Origin: Desmodus rotundus
Taxonomy: Eukaryota > Chordata > Mammalia > Chiroptera > Phyllostomidae
NCBI RefSeq assembly: GCF_022682495.2
Contig: NC_071396.1
Span: forward strand, 59,351,159-59,415,158
DNA length: 64,000 bases
Direction: 5' to 3'
The first letter of the stretch is position 1; each line of letters starts with the position of its first letter. Positions 44,944 through 56,924 of this stretch are shown here, one piece after another. The notes beneath the pieces are model-generated. The model was not told the origin of the DNA, ran no database searches, and saw only the letters and a list, made by a program, of their open reading frames with translations. Position numbers and translations under genes: made by a program.

Positions 44944-47900
44944 AAGAATACACTTCCACCAAACAAGCTCTGCAAAGAATGCTAAAGGGACTGCTTTAAG
45001 GAAAGGAAGGAAAAGAGAAAGACAGAGGAACACAGGAAGGAAAAAATGGCAATGAATAACTACCTATTGATAATAACATTAAATGTAAATGGATTAAATG
45101 ATGCAATGGAAAGACATAGAATAGCTGAATGGATAAGAAAAGATGACCCACACATATGCTGCCTAGAAGAGACCCATCTCAGGACAAGAGACTTACACAG
45201 ACTGAAAGTGAAGGGATGGAAACAAATTTTCCAAGCAAATGGACAGGAAAAAAAGCTGGGGTAGCAATACTCATATCAGACAAAATAGACTTCGAAAGAA
45301 GGGGCATAAAGAGAGATCCAGAAGGTCACTTCATAATACTCAAAGGAAGAAACCACCAAGAAGACATAAACATTGTAAATATATATGCACGCAACATAGG
45401 AGCACTCAAATACATAAAGAAAATCTTGGAGGACTTCAAGAAAGATATTGACAGCAACACAATTATAGTAGGGGACTTTAACACCCACTGTCAAAAATGG
45501 ACAGGTCTTCCAAACAAAATATCAAGAAGGATATTGTGTCACTTAACAATACCCTAGAGGAAATGGACTTAACTGATATATATAGAGCTTTTCATCCCAA
45601 AGGAGCAAAATACACATACTTTTCAAGTGTACATGGAACATTTTCAAAGATAGACCACATGATAGGACACAAAGCAAGCCTCAACAAATTCAAGAAAATT
45701 GAAATCATACCAAGCATTTTCTCTGACCACAAGGGACTGAAACTAGAAACCAACCCCAAAGAAAAAAACCCAAAACACTCAAAATCATGGAGACTGAATG
45801 GCATGCTATTAAACAATGAATGGGTCAAGAACGAGATTAGGGAAGAAATCAAAAACTTTCTGGAAACAAATGAAAATGAAGTTACAACAACCCAAAACAT
45901 ATGGGACACTACAAAGGCAGCCCTGAGAGGGAAGTTCATAGCAATACAGGCCTACCTCAAAACGATAGAAACATTTCAAACAAACAACCTAAACCTATGC
46001 CTACAAGAACAGGAGGAACAACAAGAAAGACAGCCCAGAGCAAGCAGAAGGAAGGAAATAACCAAGATCAGAGCAGAACTAAATGACATAGAGACTAAAA
46101 GCACAATTGTAAGGATCAATGAATCCAGAAGCTGGTTCTTTGAAAAGATAAACAAAATCGACAAGCCTTTAAGTAGGCTTATCAAGAAGAAAAGAGAGAG
46201 GATCCAAATAAACAGAATTAGAAATGAAAGTGGAGAGATTACAACTGATACCACAGAAATACAAAGGATCATAAGAAATTACTATGAAGACCTATATGCT
46301 AAGAAATTTGAAAACCTAGATGAAATGGACACATTTCTAGAAAAATATAATGTTCCAAAACGGAATGAAGAAGAAGCAGAAAACCTGAACAGACCAATAT
46401 CAGCAAAGGAAATTGAAGCAGTCATCAAGAAACTCCCATCACACAAAAGCCCTGGACCAGATGGTTTCACAGGAGATTTCTACAAAGCATTTAAGGAAGA
46501 ACTAACCCCTATCATTCACAGACTATTCGAAAAAATCAAAACTGATGGAAGACTCCCAAACTCTTTTTATGAAGCCAGAATCATCCTAATCCCAAAACCA
46601 GATAAAGACACAATGAAGAAAGAAAACTTCAGGCGAATATCGCTGATGAACATAGACGCTAAAATTCTCAACAAAATATTAGCAAACCGCATCCAGCAAT
46701 ATATTAAAAAGGTCATCCACCATGACCAAGTGGGATTCATCCCAGGGATGCAAGGATGGTACAATATTCGCAAATCAATAAACATAATACATCACATCAA
46801 CAACAGCAAAGACAAAAATCACATGATCATATCAATAGATGCAGAAAAAGCGTCCGATAAGATACAGCACCCATTTCTGATAAAAACACTCAGCAAAGTG
46901 GGAATAAAGGGAGCAGTCCTCAACATAATTAAGGCCATATATGAGAGACCTACAGCCAACATCACATTCAATGGACAAAAACTTAGAGCTTTCCCACTAA
47001 GATCAGGAACAAGACAAGGATGCCCTCCTTCACCACTCCTATTCAACATAGTATTGGAAGTCCTAGCCACAGCAATCAGACAAGAAAAAGCAATAAAAGG
47101 CATCCAAATTGGAAAGGAGGAAATGAAGCTGTCACTGTTTGCAGATGATAGGATAGTGTACATGGAAAATCCTATAGAATCCAACAAAAAATTACTCGAC
47201 CTAATAAATGAATTTGGCAAAACAGCTGGATACAAACTCAATACTCAGAAATCAAAGGCATTCGTGTACACCAAAAACAAAACTGCAGAAACAGAAATCA
47301 GGAAAAAAATACCAGTTGATATAGCAACAAGAAAAATAAAATACCTAGGAATAAACCTAACCAAGGAGGTAAAAGACCCGTACTCAGAAAACTACACAAC
47401 ACTGAAGTAAGAAATTAAGGAAGACACAAACAAATGGAAGCATGTACCATGCTCATGAATTGGAAGAATTGACATCATCAAAATGGCCATACTACTCAAA
47501 GCAATCTATAGATTCAATGCAATCCCTATCAGGGTAGCAATGACATATTTCACAGATATAGAACAAACATTTCAGAAATTTATATGGAACCATAAACGTC
47601 ACCGAATAGCTGCAGCAGTTTTGAGAAAGAAGAGCAAAGCAGGAGGGATCACAATATCTGATATCAAACTGTATTACAAGGCCAAGGTAATCAAAACAGC
47701 CTTCTACTAGCAGAAAAATAGGCACATAGTCCAATGGAACAGAACAGAGAGCCCAGAAATAAACTCAAGCCTTTACAGACAATTAATATTTGACAAAGTA
47801 GGCAGGAGCATAAAATGGAGCAAAAACAGCCTCTTCAACAGATGGTGTTGGGAGATCTGGACAGCTATGTGCAAAAAAATGAAACTCGATCACCAACTTA

Positions 47901-49125
47901 CACCATACACAAAAATAAACTCAAGATGGATAAAAGACTTAAATATAAGTTGTATCACCATAAAAGTCCTAGAGGAAAACATTGGCAGGAAGGTCTCAGA
48001 CATTCCACGCAGCAACATCCTCACAGACACTTCCCCTAAAGCAAGGGACATAAAGGAAAGAATAAACAAATGGGACCTCATCAAAATAAAAAGCTTCTGC
48101 ATGGCTAAAGAAAACAGCACCAAATTACAAAGAGAAACAACAGTATGGGAAAACATATTTGCTAATGATACCTCAGACAAGGGCCTGATCTCTAAAATAT
48201 ATAAAGAACTCACATGACTCCACTCCAGGAAGACAAACAACCAGATTAAAAAGTGGGCAAAGGATTTGAACAGACACTTCTCCAAGAAAGACATACAGAG
48301 GGCCCAGAGACATATGAAAAGATGCTCACCATCACTAGCCATCAGAGAGATGCAAATTAAAACCACAATGAGGTACCATCTCACACCAGTCAGAGTGTCC
48401 AACATAAACAAATCCACAAACAAATGTTGGAGAGGATGCAGAGAAAAGGGAACCCTAGTGCACTGTTGGTGGGAATGCAGACTGTTGAGGCCACTGTGGA
48501 AAACAGTATGGAATTTCCTCAGAAAACTAAAAATGGAACTGCCCTTTGACCCAGCAATTCCTCTGATGGGAGTATACCCTAAGAACCGTGAAACACCAAT
48601 CCAAAAGAATCTGTGCACCCCAATGTTCATAGCAGCACAATTTACAGTAGCCAAGTACTGGAAGCAACCTAAGTGCCCATCAGCAAACGAGTGGATCCAA
48701 AAACTATGGCATATTTCCACAATGGAATTCTATGCAGCAGAGAGAAAGAAGGAGCTTATACCCTTTGCAACAGCATGGATGGAACTGGAGAGCATTATGT
48801 TAAGTAAAATAAGCCAGGCGGTGAGGGACAAATACCATATGATCTCACCTTTAACTGGAACATAATAAATAGAAGAAAAAAGGGAAACAATATATAACCA
48901 GAGACATTGAAGTTAAGAACAATCTAACAATAGCCAGGGGGGAGTGTGGTGGGTACCGTGGAAAGAGGGGATTACAGGAACTACTTTAAAGGACACATGG
49001 ACGAAATCAAGGGGGAGGGTGGAGGTGGGGGAGTGAAGGGGCTTTGGCTGGGGTGGGGTGGAGGGATGCGGAGAAAAGGCACACAACTGTAATTGAATAA
49101 CAATAAAAAATAATAAATAAATAAA
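44944..49125 (+). mobile_element. L1-D: L1 part of the U6-L1 chimera
   Basis: 5'-truncated young L1 starting in the ORF1 C-terminal codons (the TSTKPALQEMLKG region). It has the complete ORF2 span 45046-48865, a G-rich 3' UTR (49010-49075) and an A-rich tail to 49125. U6 and L1 are joined without spacer and share one TSD pair, so they were inserted as one molecule. Orientation is the same for both parts. Confidence 0.93.
45046..48865 (+). pseudogene. L1-D ORF2: longest open plus-strand RT in the window
   Basis: The start MAMNNYLLIITLNVNGLN is intact; a one-base loss in the A run near 45250 shifts it. Endonuclease continues at 45156-45557, and a second shift in the C run after GDFNT follows. 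Then 637 open codons at 45497-47410: [45 protein letters not shown] and [12 protein letters not shown], so the catalytic ADD is intact. Stop at 47408 (AAG-TAA for AAG-AAA). The C-terminal region continues in pieces to 48865, with the Cys/His-rich motif at about 48430-48500. Confidence 0.9.
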
Positions 49126-50106
49126 AAGAAGGGAACCAACCATATGGAAAAACCTATTTGCCAATGATAGCATAGACAACGGTTTGATCTCCAAAATATA
49201 TAAAGAACTCATATGACTGAACACCAGAAAGACAAACAATCCAATTAAGAAATGGGCAAAGGACCTGAAAAGACACTTCTCCAAGGAGGACATGCAGAAG
49301 GCTCATGGGCATATGAAAACATGCTCAACATCACTAGCCATCAGAGAGATGCAAATTAAAACCACAATGAGATACCACTTCATATTAGTCAGAATGGCCA
49401 TCATAAACAAATCAACAAACACATCCTGGTAAGAATGCATAGATAAGGGAACCCATGTGTACTGTTGGTGGGAATGCAGACTGGTGCAGCCACTGTGGAA
49501 AACAGTATGGAGTTTCCTCAAAAAACTAAAAATGGAACTGCCTTCCAACCCAGTGATTCCACTTCTGGGATTATACCCTAAGAATCCTGAAACACCAATT
49601 CAAAAGAATCTATGCAGCCCTATGTTCATAGCAGCATTTTGTTCAATAGCCATGTACTGGAATCAGCCTAAGTGCCCATCAGTAAGTGAGTGTGCCATAA
49701 AATTGTGGTATATTTACACAATGGAATACTATGCAGCAGAAAGAAAGAGGGAACTCCTACCTTTCACAACAGCATGGATGGAACTGGAGGGTATTATGCT
49801 AAGTGAAATAAGCCAGGCAGTGAAAGACAAATACTATATGATCTCAGCTATTAACAAGAACCTAATGAATAAAACAAACAAATGAGCAAAATAGAACCAA
49901 AGTCAGGCAAACAAGGAAAAAACTGACAGAGACCAGAGGGAAGGAAAATAAGGGAGGAAAGAAGGGGAAGGGTCTAGTTAAAGGAAAAGTATAAATGACC
50001 CATGGACCTGACAACAGGGTAGAGATTGACCTTGGGAGTGAGGGGTGGGGCAGGGGAGAGCAACAGGGGAAATTGGGACAACTGCAATAGAAAAACAACA
50101 ACAAAG
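49126..50106 (+). mobile_element. Twin-primed older L1 (copy T), direct 3' segment
   Basis: ORF2 C-terminal region and an older-type 3' UTR (AGGGAAGGAAAATAAGGG ... GGGACAACTGCAATAGAAAA ... A-rich). It includes a 142-codon open piece at 49457-49885 with [17 protein letters not shown]. It begins where the inverted segment leaves off. More diverged than L1-D, which was inserted into it. Confidence 0.85.
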
Positions 50107-50290
50107 TGCAGCCTTCCCTGGCTCCTGCTGCACTATCCTGCTAACTTTCTCTGAAGCTCCCTCTGGAATAGTCTCATTTGAGTATGATAGCTCCAGGAAG
50201 GCAGAGCCCTCTCTGCTCTGTCCTTGGCTATGTGCCCCAGGTCCAGCACACAGTATGTGTTTAACAACCACAGCTTGAATGTCAAGTACA
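50107..50290 (+). repeat. L2 LINE relic, right half
   Basis: Continues the L2 3' end: GTATGATAGCTCCAGGAAGG, GGCTATGTGCCCCAGGTCCA, CACAGTATGTGTTTAACAAC and ending near GCTTGAATG. Together with 43950-44230 it brackets the nested L1s. Confidence 0.7.
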
Positions 50291-50919
50291 TAGATCTAAC
50301 GTACCCTCTCTGTGCCCTATTGGCATTTTATCCACTGAATCCACACACAGTCTTAGGTGAGAGGTCCCGTCACCCACTCTATGGAACAAAGGAATGAGGG
50401 CTCAGCAATGGTTGTGATGTTCTGAAAGCCGCGAAACTAGTTAAGCCCCAGCTGTGAGCCACCCAGAATCTGCACCTCAGACCCTCCCCTCTCCTCCCCC
50501 ATCTCAGACCTTCACACACCTGTTAAGTGGGTGGTAAGTGGAGACTGCTGAATGGGAGTAATGATCCCTTGAGTTATGGTCCCTCAGCCAAAGCCGTCCT
50601 CCTCTTTTTTGTGTGCTAGTGTTCACAGCTTAACTTTCAAGGCCCAACTCTGCCTACCCACACTCACCCCCTCCTTCTTTCCTGAAAGCAGAGTCTACCT
50701 TCCCCTGCTGAGGATGAAAAATGCTGGATATTCACTTTCCCAGTCCCCTTTACAGCTAATACAGACACCAACCAATCATGGGAGGTACAAGGGTATCTGA
50801 TAAGGGTCTTCCCCCATCATAAAAAGAGCTTCGTGAAAGGAAGTGTCCCCTGTGATTCTTTGCTGGACACAGAGGTGTCTGAATGTCATGCTGAAAATTG
50901 CTGTGATTGTCATCTTTAC

Positions 50920-50961
<42 letters not shown>

Positions 50962-51930
50962 AGCCTAAGTTGTCTGCCCCCAGCCCACTCATGGCCATGG
51001 ACATATACATCAGTTGGGGGCCACCCAGTGGTGAGTACCTCAAAGGATGACTTTCTGAGTCCCTACAACCTCAGAAACCGCCAGGAATCCAGAGCCTATA
51101 GGGTAGACTTGTCAGAAACAGGGAGGAGGGTCCATCATTTTGAACCATGGCTACCTAGACGCACCCACTTCTGCCTGACATCCCCCAGGTGAAAGAGAGA
51201 AGAAGAGGGAGTCATACCCAGGGATTCTGGACTTTATCCCAGGGAAGCAGCTGGAGCATTTCTGTTGGTATCAGTCCAACTGGGTTAATTGCTCATACAA
51301 TTTCATCTTGCACAGGGGCCTCATTCATCACTGAGAAGCATTTCCTTGGGAGTGTTTACAAACCACCTAGAAAACCAGAGACAAAGAACATACCCCCCAC
51401 ATTTTCCAGCTTCCCATGGAAGTCAGAACCAAGCACTGAGGACAGAGGAAACTCAGAGCTAATGTGGGGTGAGGGGACGCTTTCTACTCCAAAGAGAGCT
51501 GAACCCCAAGGGGGACAGAGGGTGCCTTGAGGACAATGGCATCTTGATTTCTTCAACCAGAGGCTGCATTTTAGATGGTACAGCTCTGAGGAAGTGGCAT
51601 AGCATAGCTGGAAGACAAGCAGGGGCAGAGATGGGCCCCCAAGAATGGCCTGCTTAAACTGAGGTGAGCATGGGACACTACCCTCCCATCAGACTTCGTC
51701 ATGACACGTTCTATACGACATCTTCCTGCTCTGCCCTCAACACCAGATGACTCTGATCAAACTCAGCAGGTACATCAACACATATCTGAATTTCACCTTA
51801 TCAGGGAATGGGGAGAAGAAAGGGGAATGGGGTGGGGGCACAGGTAAGGAGAATATAAAAACAAGAGGGTCTCAGTCTCTGCTGCAGAACCCCTCTGAAT
51901 CATTATCCCTGTGACCCCAAAACTCACCCC
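50291..51930. other. Low-copy sequence, no gene recognised
   Basis: GC-moderate sequence. Frames up to 119 codons overlap on both strands, and one runs through the CA repeat. No exon-like motif or known repeat is seen besides the microsatellite. Confidence 0.35.
50923..50961. repeat. (AC)19 microsatellite
   Basis: An uninterrupted AC dinucleotide run of about 39 bp, likely polymorphic in length. Confidence 0.95.
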
Positions 51931-51939
51931 CACACTCCA

Positions 51940-52470
51940 GAAAAGTATGTGCCCCAGGAAAGGTGTCTGAAATGTCCACAGAAACATTGTTCTTGCACTG
52001 AAAAAAGAAGTCCTTGAAGCAATCCATATGATTGTCCACAACAGAATGGACAAATACGTAGCAGTATATTCACACAATGAAAGTCAACACAACACTGAAA
52101 ATGATTGAACTATAGGACATACCTCAAAGCAAATGAATCTCAGAAATAATGTCACCTGAGAGAATTAAGTCACAGGAGAATACACAGGTCTGATTCCACT
52201 TACATAATATTTTAAAAAACAGAAAGTCTAAACGATAGGCCTAAGCAATACAATGCACAGGGTGATAAATACAAGCTTCACAATAGTTGGAGGTTAGAGG
52301 GTGGGAGGCATGGTTGGTGTACACAGGGCTGCTGAAATATGGGAATATTCTATTCATTATACACTAATTTTACTATTCTTTAAACTATGGATATGCATTT
52401 TACGCACTTTTGAATCCGTAATACATTCCACAATAAATATTCTTTAGTAAGAAAAATATATAAAAGCTGG
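51940..52470 (+). repeat. Probable ancient L1 3' end
   Basis: Resembles the L1M 3' region: TGGACAAATACGTAGCAGTA, GGTCTGATTCCACTTACATA, CAATAGTTGGAGGTTAGAGG, and TTCCACAATAAATATTCTTT with an A-rich end. Strongly diverged. Confidence 0.5.
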
Positions 52471-53685
52471 GGGTGGATTGAAAAAGAGACTTAATAGCAG
52501 AAGGAAATGGAGCAGAGGAAAGGAAATGAGAGAGGCATCCAAGAGTGGGAGACAGATATCCATGGAGATACAGGCAGGCTGCCTCAGTGGCTGAGCATAC
52601 CTGCACCCTCCTCTTCAGTGCCTGCTTTCACCTGCCCCCTGCCAGATCAGTACCTCAAGAACTGACACCATTGCCCACCATATCCCAAGTTTGTCTTCAG
52701 TGTGCAGCAGCTGGACACCCCTCCAACCCCAATGGTGGTGCCCTGTCTCAGACCCCATGTCAAAACCACTGCCCCACAATCACCATTGTCCCTCCCCCTG
52801 CTTGCTTCATGGGCCCACTTCAGAGTAGAGGCCTTGTCTGAGGACTCTTGCTGTTCCCTACTCCTCTTTTTGCATGAACCTACCCTGGCCAGGCCCACAC
52901 TCCACTCATACCTGGTCAGCATCCCAACACTGTCACACTTACCAATATTCAATAAATGCCTTCCATGTAGCCCTCCTCTGATGAGGTGCCATGATGGAAG
53001 AAAAGCATCAAGTTCCAGGCAGCACTCCTGAAGCTTCATGGCCCTGTTGACTATGTACTTGAACAGGTAGGGCCAGAGCCTCCCATTGTGCCTCCATGGT
53101 CTTCAGGGGGTCAGACTAAAGGACAGGAGGCCCAAAGCTCTATGCCTGAACCCACACAAGCTCAGCCAGTCATCCCATCCTCTGAGACCTGGAGTTACTC
53201 TTGCTGCTGCCTTCCCAGTTCCAGTGCCTGTCCACTGCCTCCGTGCTATGGAAGAACCTGGGTCACAGTCATATAAGTGATATATGACATCACAGTTGGT
53301 CCAGCCACCCTCAGCCCACTTCACTTATCTTCCAGTTGCTCCCCATGTTGCCAAAAGTTCTTTTCAAGACAACCCACATAAGCATATCCTTAGGAAGCTA
53401 ACAGCATCCAGCTCAAAGCATGGTCAGAGATTACTACTGATTGGTTCAGGTGGTGCCCAGGGCAACCCTCACCCAGTGTTCAGGGCACTTGGTGTCAGGC
53501 TGGACTCAACTGAATGCAACAGAGCCCGTCACTTCTCAGGGGCAGCTGGCAGCTCTCCCAACTGGGTCCACCCTATCCTACCCCACTCTCTAAAGCAGGT
53601 GGCTGCAGCTGCAAAGAAAGTCTGAGGTCTTGTCCCCATGTTCATGCTTTGACAAGGAACCATCCAGCACCCCAGTGACCCTAAC
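52471..53685. other. Low-copy sequence, no gene recognised
   Basis: GC-richer stretch with several overlapping chance frames (up to 130 codons). No family motifs. Confidence 0.35.
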
Positions 53686-53689
53686 ACAT

Positions 53690-54460
53690 GAATATTTATT
53701 AAGTACAACATGCATAAATTCGCAAATATTTAGGCTTTGGGAAAATAGAAACTTACAGGTGTGTACACTTGTATAACTACTGCCCAGATCAATATTTGGA
53801 ACACTTCTGAGCCTGTGAATCCCTTTCTATCATTATCTTACCTGTCCTTTAACATGGTATGAATAGATTTATGTTGTGTGTTCTTTGTGTCTGGGTTATT
53901 CTTTCCTGTCATTCATTGTGTCTGAGGTTTCTCTATGTCATGTGTTGCAGTAGTTCATTCTTTCTCACTGTTGTGTAGTATACAATTACATTATTTGATC
54001 ACAATCAACTTACCTATTTTGCTGTTTAGGGACATTTAGTTTGTTTCCATTTGGGGATTCTTATGAATAATGCTGCTAAGAATATGTTTTGTCCATATTA
54101 TTGTGGTGAAAAAATGCATTCACATCATTTGGGCCTATTCCTATGGGAGATTTGGTAGGTTATATGATAACCATACAGTAAGTCCTCAATGTTGTCAATA
54201 GATTCTGTGACTTTAAATGAAACTAAGTATAAAAAAACATATTACAATAGGTTAATTGATATAAACAAGACTTAAGTTCCTATGGCATCTCATCAACATT
54301 ATAATGAAGCAATGTTGAATGAAATGATGTTACTTAAAGATATGCTGTATATTTGATTTTAGAAGGAACTGCCAAATAGCTTTCCAAAGTGCAGTACCAT
54401 TTTTTTAGTTTCAGCAGCAATGAAAGAGTTCCATTGGCTCCACATTCTTGTCAACACTTG
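53690..54460 (-). repeat. Ancient L1 3' fragment (first)
   Basis: Antisense L1M-type sequence: AGTAGTTCATTCTTTCTCAC ... GAATAATGCTGCTAAGAAT ... AACTGCCAAATAGCTTTCCA. A second fragment with the same L1 region starts at 54470, so these are two independent copies. Confidence 0.6.
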
Positions 54461-54469
54461 GTATCATCA

Positions 54470-55928
54470 TTTTTTTTATTGAGATATAATTCACATACCA
54501 TGTAATTCATACAGCTCAGTGGTTTTTTGAATATTCACAAAGTTTTTAATATTACTACCATCTAACTGAAGAACAAGCATTTTTGTCACCCCAAAAAGAA
54601 ACCCTGTACTCATTAAGAGTCACACCACATTCACTGTATTTTCCCCTTTCCTAGCTCTTACCAATCAGTAAGATCCTTTCTGGCTCACTCCCAAATATCT
54701 TATATAAATGTAATCATACAATATGTGGCATTTTTCACTGACTTATTTTACTTAATGTATTTTGAGGTTCATCCATGTTATAGCATGTATTAGTACTTCA
54801 TTCCTTTTTATGGTTCCATAATATTTAATTGTATCACAGTTTGTTTATCCATTTACAAGTTGATGGGCATCTGTTCCCCCTTTTTGGCTCTAGTGAATAA
54901 TGCTGCTATGAACATTCATGTACAAGTTTTTCTGTGGGCATATATTTTCAGTTCTCCTCAGTATATACCTACAACTGGAAATTCTTAGTTGTATGGTAAC
55001 TCCATTTTTAACTTTTTGAGGAATTGCCCAACTGTTTTCCACAGCAGCTGCACCATTTTATTCCAACCAGCATTGTATGAGGGTTCCGATTTCTCCACAT
55101 TTTCACCACTTGTTAATGTCTGTCTTTTGAATTATAGTCATCCTAGTGGGAAGAGGTATTTCATTGTGGTTTTGATTTAGTTCCTGAGGACTAATGATGT
55201 TGGGCATCTTTTTATGTGCTTATGGGTCATTTATACATCATCTTTGGAGAAATGTTAATTCAAGTCTTTTGTTTTTAAATTGAGTTATTTTGTCTTTTTT
55301 ATTGTTGAGTTATAAGTTTTTAAAATATATTCTAGATACATGCCCCTTATCAGAGATGTGATTTGCAAACATTTTCCCCAATTATGTGGATTGTCATTCC
55401 ACTTTCTTCGTGATGTACTTTGAAGCACAAGTTTTTAATTTTGATGAAGTCCAATTTAGTGGGTTTTTTATTGGTTGTTTTAGGTGTCATATGTAAGAAA
55501 CCATTGCCAAACCATTGGTCACAGATCTATTACCAAACCATTGGTCACAAAGATTTATACCTGTATTTTCTCCTAATAGCTCTTACATTTAAATCTTGAT
55601 ACATTTTGAGATCGCTTTTATATATGCTGTCAGGTAGGGGTCCAACTTCATTGTTTTGCATGTTGATATCCAGTTGTCCCAGGATGGTTTGTTGAAAGAT
55701 GGACTTTGCACCTTTGTTGGAAATTAGTTGGTCATAGATGTAAGGATGTATTTCTGAACTTTCAGTTCTATTTCACTGTTGTATATGTTATTATGCCAGA
55801 ACCAATTGTATTAATTACTGTAGCATTGTAGTAAGGTTTTAAATGGGAAGTGTGAGCCCTCCAACTGTTCTTCCTTTTCAAGACTTTTTTTGCTATTGTG
55901 GGTCCCTTTTATTTCCATATGAATTGTA
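54470..55928 (-). repeat. Ancient L1 (copy H), 3' UTR and ORF2 C-terminal part
   Basis: Antisense, running from the 3' UTR (TTGAGATATAATTCACATAC) back through ORF2: GTGAATAATGCTGCTATGAA, TGCCCAACTGTTTTCCACAG, TTTGATTTAG, GATGAAGTCCAATTTAGTGG. It is split by a repeat at 55929-56497 and by L1-E, and it continues at 56498-56670 and 63392-63838. Confidence 0.75.
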
Positions 55929-56384
55929 GTGGTTAACTTTATCTGTCAACTTGACTGGGCTATGGTACCCATGTGCCCAATTTGGGGTCAAACATCAGAC
56001 TAGATGTTGTTGTGAAGGTACTAGTTAGATGTGATTAACATTTAAATCAGTAGACTTTGAGTAAAGCAGATTATCTACATGATGTGGATGAGCCTCATCT
56101 AATAAATTGAAGACCTTAAAAAAAAGACTGAGGTCTCCAGAAAAAGAAGGAATTCTGCTTCTAGACTACTTTTGGACTCCAAGTACAACATCACCTTTAT
56201 CCTGGATCCCCAGTATGAGGGCCTGCCCTACAGAATGCAGACTTTCCAGCCCCCACAATCATGTGAGCCAATTTCTTAAAATAAATCTCTGTCATTCATA
56301 GATGAGGATAGATAAATAGATAGATAAATGATTAGATAAATGATGGTAGATAGGTGATAGATAGATGATAGATGAGATATATGT

Positions 56385-56425
<41 letters not shown>

Positions 56426-56497
56426 CAGATGATAGACAGATGATAGATAGATAGATTCTATTGGTTCTGCCTCTCTGAAGAACCCTAATATAAACTT
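55929..56497 (+). repeat. LTR/MER-like ancient repeat with internal GATA tract
   Basis: Starts GTAGTGGTTAACTTTATCTG and ends TATTGGTTCTGCCTCTCTGA AGAACCC, with CATCTAATAAATTGAAG and TCATGTGAGCCAATTTCTT between. The order is that of a common mammalian interspersed repeat, probably LTR-derived. I do not name the family. It interrupts the ancient L1. Confidence 0.55.
56300..56456 (+). repeat. Compound (GATA)n microsatellite
   Basis: Imperfect GATA/GATAAAT units flank a pure (TAGA) core of about 10 units at 56385-56425. Confidence 0.92.
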
Positions 56498-56670
56498 TTA
56501 GGATCAACTTAACTTCATTTAAAGAAGCAACTTCAAAAATAGGACTTTCATAGAGATTGTGTTGAATCAGTAGAACAATTTGGGGAGTAGTGCCATCTTA
56601 ACAATATGAAGTTTCCATTCGTGAACATGGGGAACATTGACTTTCCACTTGCTTTGGTCTTCTTTAATTT
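56498..56670 (-). repeat. Ancient L1 (copy H), middle piece
   Basis: TTTAGGATCAACTTAACTTC continues ancient L1 ORF2 antisense. It ends with the TSD CTTCTTTAATTT (56659-56670) of L1-E. Confidence 0.7.
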
Positions 56671-56924
56671 TTTTTTAATTTTTATTGTTATTCAATTACA
56701 GTTGCATGGCTTTTCTCCCCATCCCTCCACCCCACCCCACGTGAAACCACCTCCCTCCCCAAGCTCGACCCTCCCCCCTGGTTTTGTCCATGTGTCCTTT
56801 ATAGTACTTCCTGTAATCCCATCTCCCCACTGTCCTCGCCCCGCCCCCCCGCCCTGGCTATTGTTAGATTGCTCTTAACTTCAATGTCTCTGGTTATATT
56901 ATATTTGCTTTTTTCTTCTACTGA

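Noticed and set aside
50923..50961. CRISPR-like or regulatory array
   Set aside because: It is a plain AC dinucleotide microsatellite. No CRISPR arrays occur in this eukaryotic window.
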